A stretch of 64,000 nt of DNA from Megalopta genalis (Eukaryota > Arthropoda > Insecta > Hymenoptera > Halictidae). Both the position numbers and the translations under genes were made by a program. This document shows, piece after piece, positions 49,933-63,981 of the stretch. Below the pieces are notes generated by a model. That model did no database searches. It was given only the letters and a program-made list of their open reading frames with translations, and was not told the origin of the DNA. The DNA lies in the NCBI RefSeq assembly GCF_051020955.1, contig NW_027476278.1, positions 186,001 to 250,000 on the forward strand. The letters run 5' to 3'. The first letter of the stretch is position 1; every line of letters begins with the position of its first letter.

Positions 49933-50371
49933 TTAGAATCTAATCAATGCGAAGTAGAAGGCTGATTTTCGAATCAATGCGAAACAAATTGTTTAGATTC
50001 AAATACTTGTGATACACTTGATTTAGCTTCAACAGCATGCGAAGCAAACGAGTTAGCTTCAAATCCATGCGAACACATGATTTAGCTTCAAATCAATGCG
50101 AAGTAGGAGGCTTATCTTCGAATCCATGCGAAACAAATGGTTTAGCTTCAAATACTTGTGATATACATGATTTAGCTTCAACAACATGCTAAACAAACGA
50201 GTTAGCTTCAAGTCCAAACGAAAAACATGATTTAGTATCAAGTCAACGCGAAGTTGATGGCTTTGCTTCAAATAAATGCGGAACGAATGATTTAGCTTCA
50301 CATACTTGTGAATATAAGTGATATAGCTTCAAATGCAGGCGAAACAAACGAGTTAGCTTCAAACCCATGCT

Positions 50372-53300
50372 AAACACATGATTTAGCATCTAATCAATGC
50401 GAAGTAGAAGGCTAATCTTCGAATCCATGCGAAACAAATGATATAGCTTCAAATACTTGTGATATACATGATTTAGCTTCAACAGCATGCGAAACAAACG
50501 AGTTAGCTTCAAATCCATGCGAAACACATGATTTAGCATCTAATCAATGCGAAGTAGAAGGCTGATCTTCGAATCCATGCGAAACCAATGGTTTAGCTTC
50601 AAATACTTGTGATACACTTTATTTAGCTTCAACTGCATGCGAAGCAAACGAGTTAGCTTCAAATCCATGCGAACACATGATTTAGCTTCAAATCAATGCG
50701 AAGTAGGAGGCTTATCTTCGAATCCATGCGAAACAAATGGTTTAGCTTCTAATACTTGTGATATACATGATTTAGCTTCAACAGCATGCGAAACAAACGA
50801 GTTAGCTTCAAATCCATGCGAAACACATGATTTAGATTAAAATCAATGCGAAGTAGAAGGGTTACCTTCGAATCCATGCGAAACATATGGTTTAGCCGCA
50901 AATACTTGTGATATACATGATTCAGCTTCAACTGCATGCGAAACAAACGAGTCAGCTTCAAATCCATGCGGAACACATGATTTAGCTTCAAATCAATGCG
51001 AATTAGAAGGGTTATCTTCGAATCCATGCGAAACAAATGATATAGCTTCAAATACTTGTGATATTCATGATTTAGCTTCAACAGCATGCGAAACAAACGA
51101 GTTAGCTTCAAATCCATGCGGAACACATGATTTAGCTTCAAATCAATGCGAAGTAGAAGGGTTACCTTCGAATCCATGCGAAACAAATGGTTTAGCCGCA
51201 AATACTTGTGATATACATGACTTAGCTTCAACAGCATGCGAAACAAGCGAGTTAGCTTCAAATCCATGCGAAACACATGATTTAGATTAAAATCAATGCG
51301 AAGTAGAAGGCTTATCTTCGAATCCATGCGAAACAAATGGTTTAGCTTCAAATACTTGTGATATGCATGATTTAGCTTCAACAGAATGCGAAACAAACGA
51401 GTTAGCTACAAATCCATGCGAAACGCATGATTTAGATTGAAATCAATGCGAAGTAGAAGGGTTACCTTCGAGTCCATGCGAAACAAATGGTTTAGCAGCA
51501 AATACTTGTGATATACATGATTCAGCTTCAACTGCATGCGAAACAGTCGAGTTAGCTTCGAATCCATGCGGAACACATGATTTAGCTTCAAATCAATGCG
51601 AAGTAGAAGGGTTACCTTCGAATCCATGCGAAACAAATGGTTTAGCTTCAAATACTTGTGATATACATGACTTAGCTTCAACAGCATGCGAAACAAACGA
51701 GTTAGCTTCAAATCCATGCGAAACGCATGATTTAGCTTCAAATCAATGCGAAGTAGAAGTGTTACCTTCGAATCCATGCGAAACAAATGGTTTAGCCGCA
51801 AATACTTGTGATATACATGATTCAGATTCAACTGCATGCGAAACAAACGAGTTAGCTTCAAATCCATGCGGAACACATGATTTAGCTTCAAATGAATGCG
51901 AAGTGGAAGGCTTATCTTCGAATCCATGCGAAACAAATGGTTTAGGTTCAAATACTTGAGATATACATGACTTATCTTCAACAGCATGCGAAACAAACGA
52001 GTTCGATTCAAATCCATGCGAAACACATGATTTAGCTTCAAATCAATGCGAAGTACATGGGTTATCATCGAATCCATGCGAAACAAATTGTTTAACTTCA
52101 AATACTTGTGATATACATGATTTAGCTTCAACAGCATTCGAAACAAACGAGTTCGATTCAAATCCATGCGAAACACATGATTTAGTTTCAAATCAATGCG
52201 AAGTGGAAGGCTTATCCTCGAATCCATGCGAAACAGATGGATTAGCTTCATATACTTGTGATATACATGATTTAGCTTCATCAGCATTCGAAATAAACGA
52301 GTTAGATTGGAATTCATGCGAAACACATGATTTAACTTCAAATCAATGCGAAGTAGAAGGGTTATCTTCGAATCCATGCGAAACAAATGGTTTAGCTTCA
52401 AATACTTGTGATATACATGATTTAGCTTCAACTGCATGCGAAAAAAACGAGTTAGCTTAAAATCCATGCGGAACACATGATTTAGCCGTAAATCAATGCG
52501 AAGTAGAAGGCAGATCTTCGAATCCATGCGTAACAAATGGTTTAGCTTCAAATACTTGTGATATACATGATTTAGCTTAAACAGCATGCGAAACAAACGA
52601 GGTAGCTTCAAATCCATGCGAACACATGATTTAGCTTCAAATCAATGCGAAGTAGGAGGCTTATCTTCGAATTCATGCGAAACAAATTGTTTAGCTTCAG
52701 ATACTTGTGATCTGCATGATTTAGCTTCAACAGAATGCGAAAAAAACGAGTTAGCTTCAAATCCATGCGAAACACATGATTTAGCATCCAATAAGTGCGA
52801 AGTAGAAGGCTGATCTTCGAATCCATGCGAAGCAAATGGTTTGGCTTCAAATACTTGTGATACCCTTGATTTAGCTTCAACAGCATGCGAAACAAACGAG
52901 TTCGATTCAAATCCATGCGAAACACATGATTTAGCTTCAAATCAATGCAAAGTACATGGGTTATCATCGAATCCATGCGAAACGAATAGTTTAGCTTCAA
53001 ATGCTTGTGATATACATGATTCAGCTTCAACTGCATGCGAAACAAACGAGTTAGCTTCAAATCCATGCGAAACACATGATTTGGATTCAAATACTTGTGA
53101 TACACTTGATTTAGCTTCAACAGCATGCGAAATAAACGAGTTAGCTTCAAGTCCAAACGAAAAACATGATTTAGCATCAATTCAACGCGAAGTTGATGGC
53201 TTAGCTTCAAATCCATGCGAAACGAATGATTTAGCTTCACATACTTGTGAATATAAGTGATATAGCTTCAAATGCAGGCGAAACAAACGAGCTAGCTTGA

Positions 53301-55321
53301 AACCCATGCGAAACACATGATTTAGCATCTAATAAATGCGAAGTAGAAGGCTGATCTTCGAATCCATGCGAAGCAAATGGTTTGGCTTCGAATACTTGTG
53401 ATACACTTGATTTATCTTCAACAGCATGCGAAACAAACGAGTTAGATTCTAATCCATGCGAAACACATGATTTAGCTTCAAATCAATGCGAAGTAGAAGG
53501 GTTATCTTCGAATCCATGCGAAACAAATGGTTTAGTTTCAAATACTTGTGATATACATGATTTAGCTTCAACTGCATGCGAAAAAAACGAGTTAAGCTTA
53601 AAATCCATGCGGAAAACATGATTTAGCCGTAAATCAATGCGAAGTAGAAGGCTGATCTTCGAATCCATGCGTAACAAATGGTTTAGCTTCAAATACTTTT
53701 GATATACATGATTCAGCTTCAACTGCCTGCGAAACAAACGAGTTAGCTTCAAATACTTGTGATATACATGACTTAGCTTCAACAGCATGCGAAACAAAGG
53801 AGTTAGCTTCAGATCCATGCGAAACACATGATTTAGCTTCAAATCAATGCGAATTAGAAGGGTTATCTTCGAATCCATGCGAAACATATGATATAGCTTC
53901 AAATATTTGTGATATACATGATTTAGCTTCAACAGCATGCGAAACAAACGAGTTAGCTTCAAATCCATGCGAAACACATGATTTAGAATCTAATCAATGC
54001 GAAGTAGAAGGCTGATTTTCGAATCAATGCGAAACAAATTGTTTAGATTCAAATACTTGTGATACACTTGATTTAGCTTCAACAGCATGCGAAGCAAACG
54101 AGTTAGCTTTAAATCCATGCGAACACATGATTTAGCTTCAAATCAATGCGAAGTAGGAGGCTTATCTTCGAATCCATGCGAAACAAATGGTTTAGCTTCA
54201 AATACTTGTGATATACATGATTTAGCTTCAACAACATGCTAAACAAACGAGTTAGTTTCAAGTCCAAACGAAAAACATGATTTAGTATCAAGTCAACGCG
54301 AAGTTGATGGCTTTGCTTCAAATAAATGCGAAACGAATGATTTAGCTTCACATACTTGTGAATATAAGTGATATAGCTTCAAATGCAGGCGAAACAAACG
54401 AGTTAGCTTCAAACCCATGCTAAACACATGATTTAGCATCTAATCAATGCGAAGTAGAAGGCTAATCTTCGAATCCATGCGAAACAAATGATATAGCTTC
54501 AAATACTTGTGATATACATGATTTAGCTTCAACAGCATGCGAAACAAACGAGTTAGCTTCAAATCCACGCGAAACACATGATTTAGCATCTAATCAATGC
54601 GAAGTAGACGGCTGATCTTCGAATCCATGCGAAACCAATGGTTTAGCTTCAAATACTTGTGATACACTTTATTTAGCTTCAACAGCATGCGAAGCAAACG
54701 AGTTAGCTTCAAATCCATGCGAACACATGATTTAGCTTCAAATCAATGCGAAGTAGGAGGCTTATCTTCGAATCCATGCGAAACAAATGGTTTAGCTTCA
54801 AATACTTGTGATATACATGATTTAGCTTCAACAGCATGCGAAACAAACCAGTTAGCTTCAAATCCATGCGAAACACATGATTTAGATTAAAATCAATGCG
54901 AAGTAGAAGGGTTACCTTCGAATCCATGCGAAACAAATGGTTTAGCCGCAAATACTTGTGATATACATGATTCAGCTTCAACTGCATGCGAAACAAACGA
55001 GTCAGCTTCAAATCCATGCGGAACACATGATTTAGCTTCAAATCAATGCGAAGTGGAAGGCTTATCTTCGAATCCATGCGAAACGAATAGTTTAGCTTCA
55101 AATACTTTTGATATACATGATTCAGTTTCAACTGCCTGCGAAACAAACGAGTTAGCTTCAAATCCATGCGAAACACATGAATAAGCATCAAGTCAACGCG
55201 AAGTTGATGGCTTAGCTTCAAATCCATGCAAAACGAATGATTTAGCTTCACATACTTGAAAATATAAGTGATATGGCTTCAAATGCAGGCGAAACAAACG
55301 AGTTAGCTTCAAACCCATGCG
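50372..55321 (+). repeat. 4950-bp tandem duplication, copy 1
   Basis: Thirty-three 150-bp cycles in length, repeated at 55322-60271. Even rare accidents are shared: GAGTTAAGCTTAAAATCC with GCGGAAAACATG (53592 and 58542), CAAATACTTGAGATATAC (51950 and 56900) and ACAAACCAG (54844 and 59794). Only a handful of substitutions separate the copies, for example ATTCG/ATTCC near 52290/57240. It includes D+ near 53232, 54348 and 55248 and A- near 50657, 52611, 54110 and 54710. Confidence 0.93.
51406..52617 (-). other. - strand open frame (403 codons), copy 1 of 2
   Basis: Forty or so KLNHVFRMDL-type decapeptides. The same frame recurs at 56356-57567 with a single residue change (Arg to Gly in RLFRMLMKL), because both lie in the 4950-bp duplication. 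Nothing distinguishes its ends from ordinary repeat units. I list it as a landmark and not as a gene. Confidence 0.2.
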
Positions 55322-58300
55322 AAACACATGATTTAGCATCTAATCAATGCGAAGTAGAAGGCTAATCTTCGAATCCATGCGAAACAAATGATATAGCTTC
55401 AAATACTTGTGATATACATGATTTAGCTTCAACAGCATGCGAAACAAACGAGTTAGCTTCAAATCCATGCGAAACACATGATTTAGCATCTAATCAATGC
55501 GAAGTAGAAGGCTGATCTTCGAATCCATGCGAAACCAATGGTTTAGCTTCAAATACTTGTGATACACTTTATTTAGCTTCAACTGCATGCGAAGCAAACG
55601 AGTTAGCTTCAAATCCATGCGAACACATGATTTAGCTTCAAATCAATGCGAAGTAGGAGGCTTATCTTCGAATCCATGCGAAACAAATGGTTTAGCTTCT
55701 AATACTTGTGATATACATGATTTAGCTTCAACAGCATGCGAAACAAACGAGTTAGCTTCAAATCCATGCGAAACACATGATTTAGATTAAAATCAATGCG
55801 AAGTAGAAGGGTTACCTTCGAATCCATGCGAAACATATGGTTTAGCCGCAAATACTTGTGATATACATGATTCAGCTTCAACTGCATGCGAAACAAACGA
55901 GTCAGCTTCAAATCCATGCGGAACACATGATTTAGCTTCAAATCAATGCGAATTAGAAGGGTTATCTTCGAATCCATGCGAAACAAATGATATAGCTTCA
56001 AATACTTGTGATATTCATGATTTAGCTTCAACAGCATGCGAAACAAACGAGTTAGCTTCAAATCCATGCGGAACACATGATTTAGCTTCAAATCAATGCG
56101 AAGTAGAAGGGTTACCTTCGAATCCATGCGAAACAAATGGTTTAGCCGCAAATACTTGTGATATACATGACTTAGCTTCAACAGCATGCGAAACAAGCGA
56201 GTTAGCTTCAAATCCATGCGAAACACATGATTTAGATTAAAATCAATGCGAAGTAGAAGGCTTATCTTCGAATCCATGCGAAACAAATGGTTTAGCTTCA
56301 AATACTTGTGATATGCATGATTTAGCTTCAACAGAATGCGAAACAAACGAGTTAGCTACAAATCCATGCGAAACGCATGATTTAGATTGAAATCAATGCG
56401 AAGTAGAAGGGTTACCTTCGAGTCCATGCGAAACAAATGGTTTAGCAGCAAATACTTGTGATATACATGATTCAGCTTCAACTGCATGCGAAACAGTCGA
56501 GTTAGCTTCGAATCCATGCGGAACACATGATTTAGCTTCAAATCAATGCGAAGTAGAAGGGTTACCTTCGAATCCATGCGAAACAAATGGTTTAGCTTCA
56601 AATACTTGTGATATACATGACTTAGCTTCAACAGCATGCGAAACAAACGAGTTAGCTTCAAATCCATGCGAAACGCATGATTTAGCTTCAAATCAATGCG
56701 AAGTAGAAGTGTTACCTTCGAATCCATGCGAAACAAATGGTTTAGCCGCAAATACTTGTGATATACATGATTCAGATTCAACTGCATGCGAAACAAACGA
56801 GTTAGCTTCAAATCCATGCGGAACACATGATTTAGCTTCAAATGAATGCGAAGTGGAAGGCTTATCTTCGAATCCATGCGAAACAAATGGTTTAGGTTCA
56901 AATACTTGAGATATACATGACTTATCTTCAACAGCATGCGAAACAAACGAGTTCGATTCAAATCCATGCGAAACACATGATTTAGCTTCAAATCAATGCG
57001 AAGTACATGGGTTATCATCGAATCCATGCGAAACAAATTGTTTAACTTCAAATACTTGTGATATACATGATTTAGCTTCAACAGCATTCGAAACAAACGA
57101 GTTCGATTCAAATCCATGCGAAACACATGATTTAGTTTCAAATCAATGCGAAGTGGAAGGCTTATCCTCGAATCCATGCGAAACAGATGGATTAGCTTCA
57201 TATACTTGTGATATACATGATTTAGCTTCATCAGCATTCCAAATAAACGAGTTAGATTGGAATTCATGCGAAACACATGATTTAACTTCAAATCAATGCG
57301 AAGTAGAAGGGTTATCTTCGAATCCATGCGAAACAAATGGTTTAGCTTCAAATACTTGTGATATACATGATTTAGCTTCAACTGCATGCGAAAAAAACGA
57401 GTTAGCTTAAAATCCATGCGGAACACATGATTTAGCCGTAAATCAATGCGAAGTAGAAGGCAGATCTTCGAATCCATGCGTAACAAATGGTTTAGCTTCA
57501 AATACTTGTGATATACATGATTTAGCTTAAACAGCATGCGAAACAAACGAGGTAGCTTCAAATCCATGCGAACACATGATTTAGCTTCAAATCAATGCGA
57601 AGTAGGAGGCTTATCTTCGAATTCATGCGAAACAAATTGTTTAGCTTCAGATACTTGTGATCTGCATGATTTAGCTTCAACAGAATGCGAAAAAAACGAG
57701 TTAGCTTCAAATCCATGCGAAACACATGATTTAGCATCCAATAAGTGCGAAGTAGAAGGCTGATCTTCGAATCCATGCGAAGCAAATGGTTTGGCTTCAA
57801 ATACTTGTGATACCCTTGATTTAGCTTCAACAGCATGCGAAACAAACGAGTTCGATTCAAATCCATGCGAAACACATGATTTAGCTTCAAATCAATGCAA
57901 AGTACATGGGTTATCATCGAATCCATGCGAAACGAATAGTTTAGCTTCAAATGCTTGTGATATACATGATTCAGCTTCAACTGCATGCGAAACAAACGAG
58001 TTAGCTTCAAATCCATGCGAAACACATGATTTGGATTCAAATACTTGTGATACACTTGATTTAGCTTCAACAGCATGCGAAATAAACGAGTTAGCTTCAA
58101 GTCCAAACGAAAAACATGATTTAGCATCAATTCAACGCGAAGTTGATGGCTTAGCTTCAAATCCATGCGAAACGAATGATTTAGCTTCACATACTTGTGA
58201 ATATAAGTGATATAGCTTCAAATGCAGGCGAAACAAACGAGCTAGCTTGAAACCCATGCGAAACACATGATTTAGCATCTAATAAATGCGAAGTAGAAGG

Positions 58301-60271
58301 CTGATCTTCGAATCCATGCGAAGCAAATGGTTTGGCTTCGAATACTTGTGATACACTTGATTTATCTTCAACAGCATGCGAAACAAACGAGTTAGATTCT
58401 AATCCATGCGAAACACATGATTTAGCTTCAAATCAATGCGAAGTAGAAGGGTTATCTTCGAATCCATGCGAAACAAATGGTTTAGTTTCAAATACTTGTG
58501 ATATACATGATTTAGCTTCAACTGCATGCGAAAAAAACGAGTTAAGCTTAAAATCCATGCGGAAAACATGATTTAGCCGTAAATCAATGCGAAGTAGAAG
58601 GCTGATCTTCGAATCCATGCGTAACAAATGGTTTAGCTTCAAATACTTTTGATATACATGATTCAGCTTCAACTGCCTGCGAAACAAACGAGTTAGCTTC
58701 AAATACTTGTGATATACATGACTTAGCTTCAACAGCATGCGAAACAAAGGAGTTAGCTTCAGATCCATGCGAAACACATGATTTAGCTTCAAATCAATGC
58801 GAATTAGAAGGGTTATCTTCGAATCCATGCGAAACATATGATATAGCTTCAAATATTTGTGATATACATGATTTAGCTTCAACAGCATGCGAAACAAACG
58901 AGTTAGCTTCAAATCCATGCGAAACACATGATTTAGAATCTAATCAATGCGAAGTAGAAGGCTGATTTTCGAATCAATGCGAAACAAATTGTTTAGATTC
59001 AAATACTTGTGATACACTTGATTTAGCTTCAACAGCATGCGAAGCAAACGAGTTAGCTTTAAATCCATGCGAACACATGATTTAGCTTCAAATCAATGCG
59101 AAGTAGGAGGCTTATCTTCGAATCCATGCGAAACAAATGGTTTAGCTTCAAATACTTGTGATATACATGATTTAGCTTCAACAACATGCTAAACAAACGA
59201 GTTAGTTTCAAGTCCAAACGAAAAACATGATTTAGTATCAAGTCAACGCGAAGTTGATGGCTTTGCTTCAAATAAATGCGAAACGAATGATTTAGCTTCA
59301 CATACTTGTGAATATAAGTGATATAGCTTCAAATGCAGGCGAAACAAACGAGTTAGCTTCAAACCCATGCTAAACACATGATTTAGCATCTAATCAATGC
59401 GAAGTAGAAGGCTAATCTTCGAATCCATGCGAAACAAATGATATAGCTTCAAATACTTGTGATATACATGATTTAGCTTCAACAGCATGCGAAACAAACG
59501 AGTTAGCTTCAAATCCACGCGAAACACATGATTTAGCATCTAATCAATGCGAAGTAGACGGCTGATCTTCGAATCCATGCGAAACCAATGGTTTAGCTTC
59601 AAATACTTGTGATACACTTTATTTAGCTTCAACAGCATGCGAAGCAAACGAGTTAGCTTCAAATCCATGCGAACACATGATTTAGCTTCAAATCAATGCG
59701 AAGTAGGAGGCTTATCTTCGAATCCATGCGAAACAAATGGTTTAGCTTCAAATACTTGTGATATACATGATTTAGCTTCAACAGCATGCGAAACAAACCA
59801 GTTAGCTTCAAATCCATGCGAAACACATGATTTAGATTAAAATCAATGCGAAGTAGAAGGGTTACCTTCGAATCCATGCGAAACAAATGGTTTAGCCGCA
59901 AATACTTGTGATATACATGATTCAGCTTCAACTGCATGCGAAACAAACGAGTCAGCTTCAAATCCATGCGGAACACATGATTTAGCTTCAAATCAATGCG
60001 AAGTGGAAGGCTTATCTTCGAATCCATGCGAAACGAATAGTTTAGCTTCAAATACTTTTGATATACATGATTCAGTTTCAACTGCCTGCGAAACAAACGA
60101 GTTAGCTTCAAATCCATGCGAAACACATGAATAAGCATCAAGTCAACGCGAAGTTGATGGCTTAGCTTCAAATCCATGCAAAACGAATGATTTAGCTTCA
60201 CATACTTGAAAATATAAGTGATATGGCTTCAAATGCAGGCGAAACAAACGAGTTAGCTTCAAACCCATGCG
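55322..60271 (+). repeat. 4950-bp tandem duplication, copy 2
   Basis: This is the near-identical partner of 50372-55321. The match continues to about 60310, where GGCTGATTTTCG replaces GGCTAATCTTCG. It is the youngest large duplication recognisable in the window. Confidence 0.93.
56356..57567 (-). other. - strand open frame (403 codons), copy 2 of 2
   Basis: This is the counterpart of 51406-52617. The one visible change is CATTCC at 57236-57241 for CATTCG at the equivalent place near 52290, which also changes Glu to Gln on the opposite strand. Confidence 0.2.
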
Positions 60272-60895
60272 AAACACATGATTTAGCATCTAATCAATGC
60301 GAAGTAGAAGGCTGATTTTCGAATCCATGCGAAGCAAATGGTTTAGCTTCAAATACTTGTGATATACATGATATAGTTTCAACAGCATGCGAAACAAACG
60401 AGTTAGATTCAAATCCATGCGAAACACATGATTTAGCTTCAAATCAATGCGAAGTAGAAGGGTTACCTTCGAATCCATGCGAAACAAATGGTTTAGCAGC
60501 AAATACTTGTGATATACATGATTCAGCTTCAACTGCATGCGAAACAAACGAGTCAGCTTCAAATCCATGCGGAACACATGATTTTGCTTCAAATCAATGC
60601 GAAGTGGTAGGCTTATCTTCGAATCCATGCGAAACAAATGGTTTAGCTTCAAATACTTGTGATACACTTGATTTAGCTTCAACAGCATGCGAAGCAAACG
60701 AGTTAGCTTCAAATCCATGCGAACACATGATTTAGCTTCAAATCAATGCGAAGTAGGATGCTTATCTTCGAATCCATGCGAAACAAATGGTTTAGCTTCA
60801 AATACTTGTGATATACATGATTTAGCTTCATCAGCATGCGAAATAAACGAGTTAGCTTCAAATCCATGCGAAACACATGATTTAGATTAAAATCA
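59060..60895 (+). repeat. 2551-bp-shifted block, copy 1
   Basis: Recurs at 61611-63446 with a shift of 2551 bp (seventeen cycles plus one base). Its first part belongs to copy 2 of the 4950-bp duplication, so this exchange must be tested for order against that event. Markers are GAAGTGGTAGGC and GATATAGTTTCAACAGC. Small differences include GTAGGATGC (60751) against GTAGGAGGC. Confidence 0.9.
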
Positions 60896-61117
60896 ATGCG
60901 AAGTAGAAGGGTTACCTTCGAATCCATGCGAAACAAATGGTTTAGCTTCAAATACTTGTGATATACATGACTTAGCTTCAACAGCATGCGAAACAAACGA
61001 GTTAGCTTCAAATCAATGCGAAACACATGATTTAGCTTCAAATCAATGCGAATTAGAAGGGTTATCTTCGAATCCATGCGAAACATATGATATAGCCTCA
61101 AATACTTGTGATATACA

Positions 61118-61730
61118 TGATTTATCTTCAACAGCATGCGAAACAAACGAGTTATCTTCAGATCCATGCGAAACACATGATTTAGATTAAAATCAATGCG
61201 AAGTAGAAGGCTTATTTTCGAATCCATGCGAAACGAATAGTTTAGCTTCAAATACTTTTGATATACATGATTCAGCTTCAACTGCATGCTAAACAAACGA
61301 GTTAGCTTCAAATCCATGCGAAACACATGAATTATCATTCACGTCAACGCGAAGTTGATGGCTTAGCTTCAAATCCATGCAAAACGAATGATTTAGCTTC
61401 ACATACTTGAAAATATAAGTGATATGGCTTCAAATGCAGGCGAAACAAACGAGTTAGTTTCAAACCCATGCGAAACACATGATTTAGCATCTAATCAATG
61501 CGAAGTAGAAGGCTGACCTTCGAATCCATGCGAAGCAAATGGTTTAGCTTCAAATACTTGTGATATACATGATTTAGCTTTAACAGCATGCGAAACAAAC
61601 GAGGTAGCTTCAAATCCATGCGAACACATGATTTAGCTTCAAATCAATGCGAAGTAGGAGGCTTATCTTCGAATCCATGCGAAACAAATGGTTTAGCTTC
61701 AAATACTTGTGATATACATGATTTAGCTTC
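61118..61730 (+). repeat. 2251-bp-shifted block with TATCATTCACGTC, copy 1
   Basis: Recurs at 63369-63981 (shift 2251). It carries a unique one-base insertion (GAATTATCATTCACGTC near 61331; partner near 63582) and a TAA in GCATGCTAAAC. Together with the 2551-bp pair it shows that the last 5 kb consist of two overlapping copies with one 300-bp difference. Confidence 0.88.
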
Positions 61731-63446
61731 AACAACATGCTAAACAAACGAGTTAGTTTCAAGTCCAAACGAAAAACATGATTTAGTATCAAGTCAACGC
61801 GAAGTTGATGGCTTTGCTTCAAATAAATGCGAAACGAATGATTTAGCTTCACATACTTGTGAATATAAGTGATATAGCTTCAAATGCAGGCGAAACAAAC
61901 GAGTTAGCTTCAAACCCATGCTAAACACATGATTTAGCATCTAATCAATGCGAAGTAGAAGGCTAATCTTCGAATCCATGCGAAACAAATGATATAGCTT
62001 CAAATACTTGTGATATACATGATTTAGCTTCAACAGCATGCGAAACAAACGAGTTAGCTTCAAATCCATGCGAAACACATGATTTAGCATCTAATCAATG
62101 CGAAGTAGAAGGCTGATCTTCGAATCCATGCGAAACCAATGGTTTAGCTTCAAATACTTGTGATACACTTTATTTAGCTTCAACAGCATGCGAAGCAAAC
62201 GAGTTAGCTTCAAATCCATGCGAACACATGATTTAGCTTCAAATCAATGCGAAGTAGGAGGCTTATCTTCGAATCCATGCGAAACAAATGGTTTAGCTTC
62301 AAATACTTGTGATATACATGATTTAGCTTCAACAGCATGCGAAACAAACGAGTTAGCTTCAAATCCATGCGAAACACATGATTTAGATTAAAATCAATGC
62401 GAAGTAGAAGGGTTACCTTCGAATCCATGCGAAACAAATGGTTTAGCCGCAAATACTTGTGATATACATGATTCAGCTTCAACTGCATGCGAAACAAACG
62501 AGTCAGCTTCAAATCCATGCGGAACACATGATTTAGCTTCAAATCAATGCGAAGTGGAAGGCTTATCTTCGAATCCATGCGAAACGAATAGTTTAGCTTC
62601 AAATACTTTTGATATACATGATTCAGCTTCAACTGCCTGCGAAACAAACGAGTTAGCTTCAAATCCATGCGAAACACATGAATAAGCATCAAGTCAACGC
62701 GAAGTTGATGGCTTAGCTTCAAATCCATGCAAAACGAATGATTTAGCTTCACATACTTGAAAATATAAGTGATATGGCTTCAAATGCAGGCGAAACAAAC
62801 GAGTTAGCTTCAAACCCATGCGAAACACATGATTTAGCATCTAATCAATGCGAAGTAGAAGGCTGATTTTCGAATCCATGCGAAGCAAATGGTTTAGCTT
62901 CAAATACTTGTGATATACATGATATAGTTTCAACAGCATGCGAAACAAACGAGTTAGATTCAAATCCATGCGAAACACATGATTTAGCTTCAAATCAATG
63001 CGAAGTAGAAGGGTTTCCTTCGAATCCATGCGAAACAAATGGTTTAGCAGCAAATACTTGTGATATACATGATTCAGCTTCAACTGCATGCGAAACAAAC
63101 GAGTCAGCTTCAAATCCATGCGGAACACATGATTTTGCTTCAAATCAATGCGAAGTGGTAGGCTTATCTTCGAATCCATGCGAAACAAATGGTTTAGCTT
63201 CAAATACTTGTGATACACTTGATTTAGCTTCAACAGCATGCGAAGCAAACGAGTTAGCTTCAAATCCATGCGAACACATGATTTAGCTTCAAATCAATGC
63301 GAAGTAGGAGGCTTATCTTCGAATCCATGCGAAACAAATGGTTTAGCTTCAAATACTTGTGATATACATGATTTATCTTCAACAGCATGCGAAACAAACG
63401 AGTTATCTTCAGATCCATGCGAAACACATGATTTAGATTAAAATCA
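61611..63446 (+). repeat. 2551-bp-shifted block, copy 2
   Basis: This is the partner of 59060-60895, with for example GGGTTTCCTTCG near 63012 where the other has GGGTTACCTTCG. It ends where GGCTTATCTTCG follows the GATTAAAATC monomer in place of GGGTTACC. Confidence 0.9.
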
Positions 63447-63981
63447 ATGCGAAGTAGAAGGCTTATCTTCGAATCCATGCGAAACGAATAGTTTAGCTTC
63501 AAATACTTTTGATATACATGATTCAGCTTCAACTGCATGCTAAACAAACGAGTTAGCTTCAAATCCATGCGAAACACATGAATTATCATTCACGTCAACG
63601 CGAAGTTGATGGCTTAGCTTCAAATCCATGCAAAACGAATGATTTAGCTTCACATACTTGAAAATATAAGTGATATGGCTTCAAATGCAGGCGAAACAAA
63701 CGAGTTAGTTTCAAACCCATGCGAAACACATGATTTAGCATCTAATCAATGCGAAGTAGAAGGCTGACCTTCGAATCCATGCGAAGCAAATGGTTTAGCT
63801 TCAAATACTTGTGATATACATGATTTAGCTTTAACAGCATGCGAAACAAACGAGGTAGCTTCAAATCCATGCGAACACATGATTTAGCTTCAAATCAATG
63901 CGAAGTAGGAGGCTTATCTTCGAATCCATGCGAAACAAATGGTTTAGCTTCAAATACTTGTGATATGCATGATTTAGCTTC
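63369..63981 (+). repeat. 2251-bp-shifted block with TATCATTCACGTC, copy 2
   Basis: This is the partner of 61118-61730. The window ends a few bases later, still inside regular satellite, so the array continues to the right. Confidence 0.88.
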
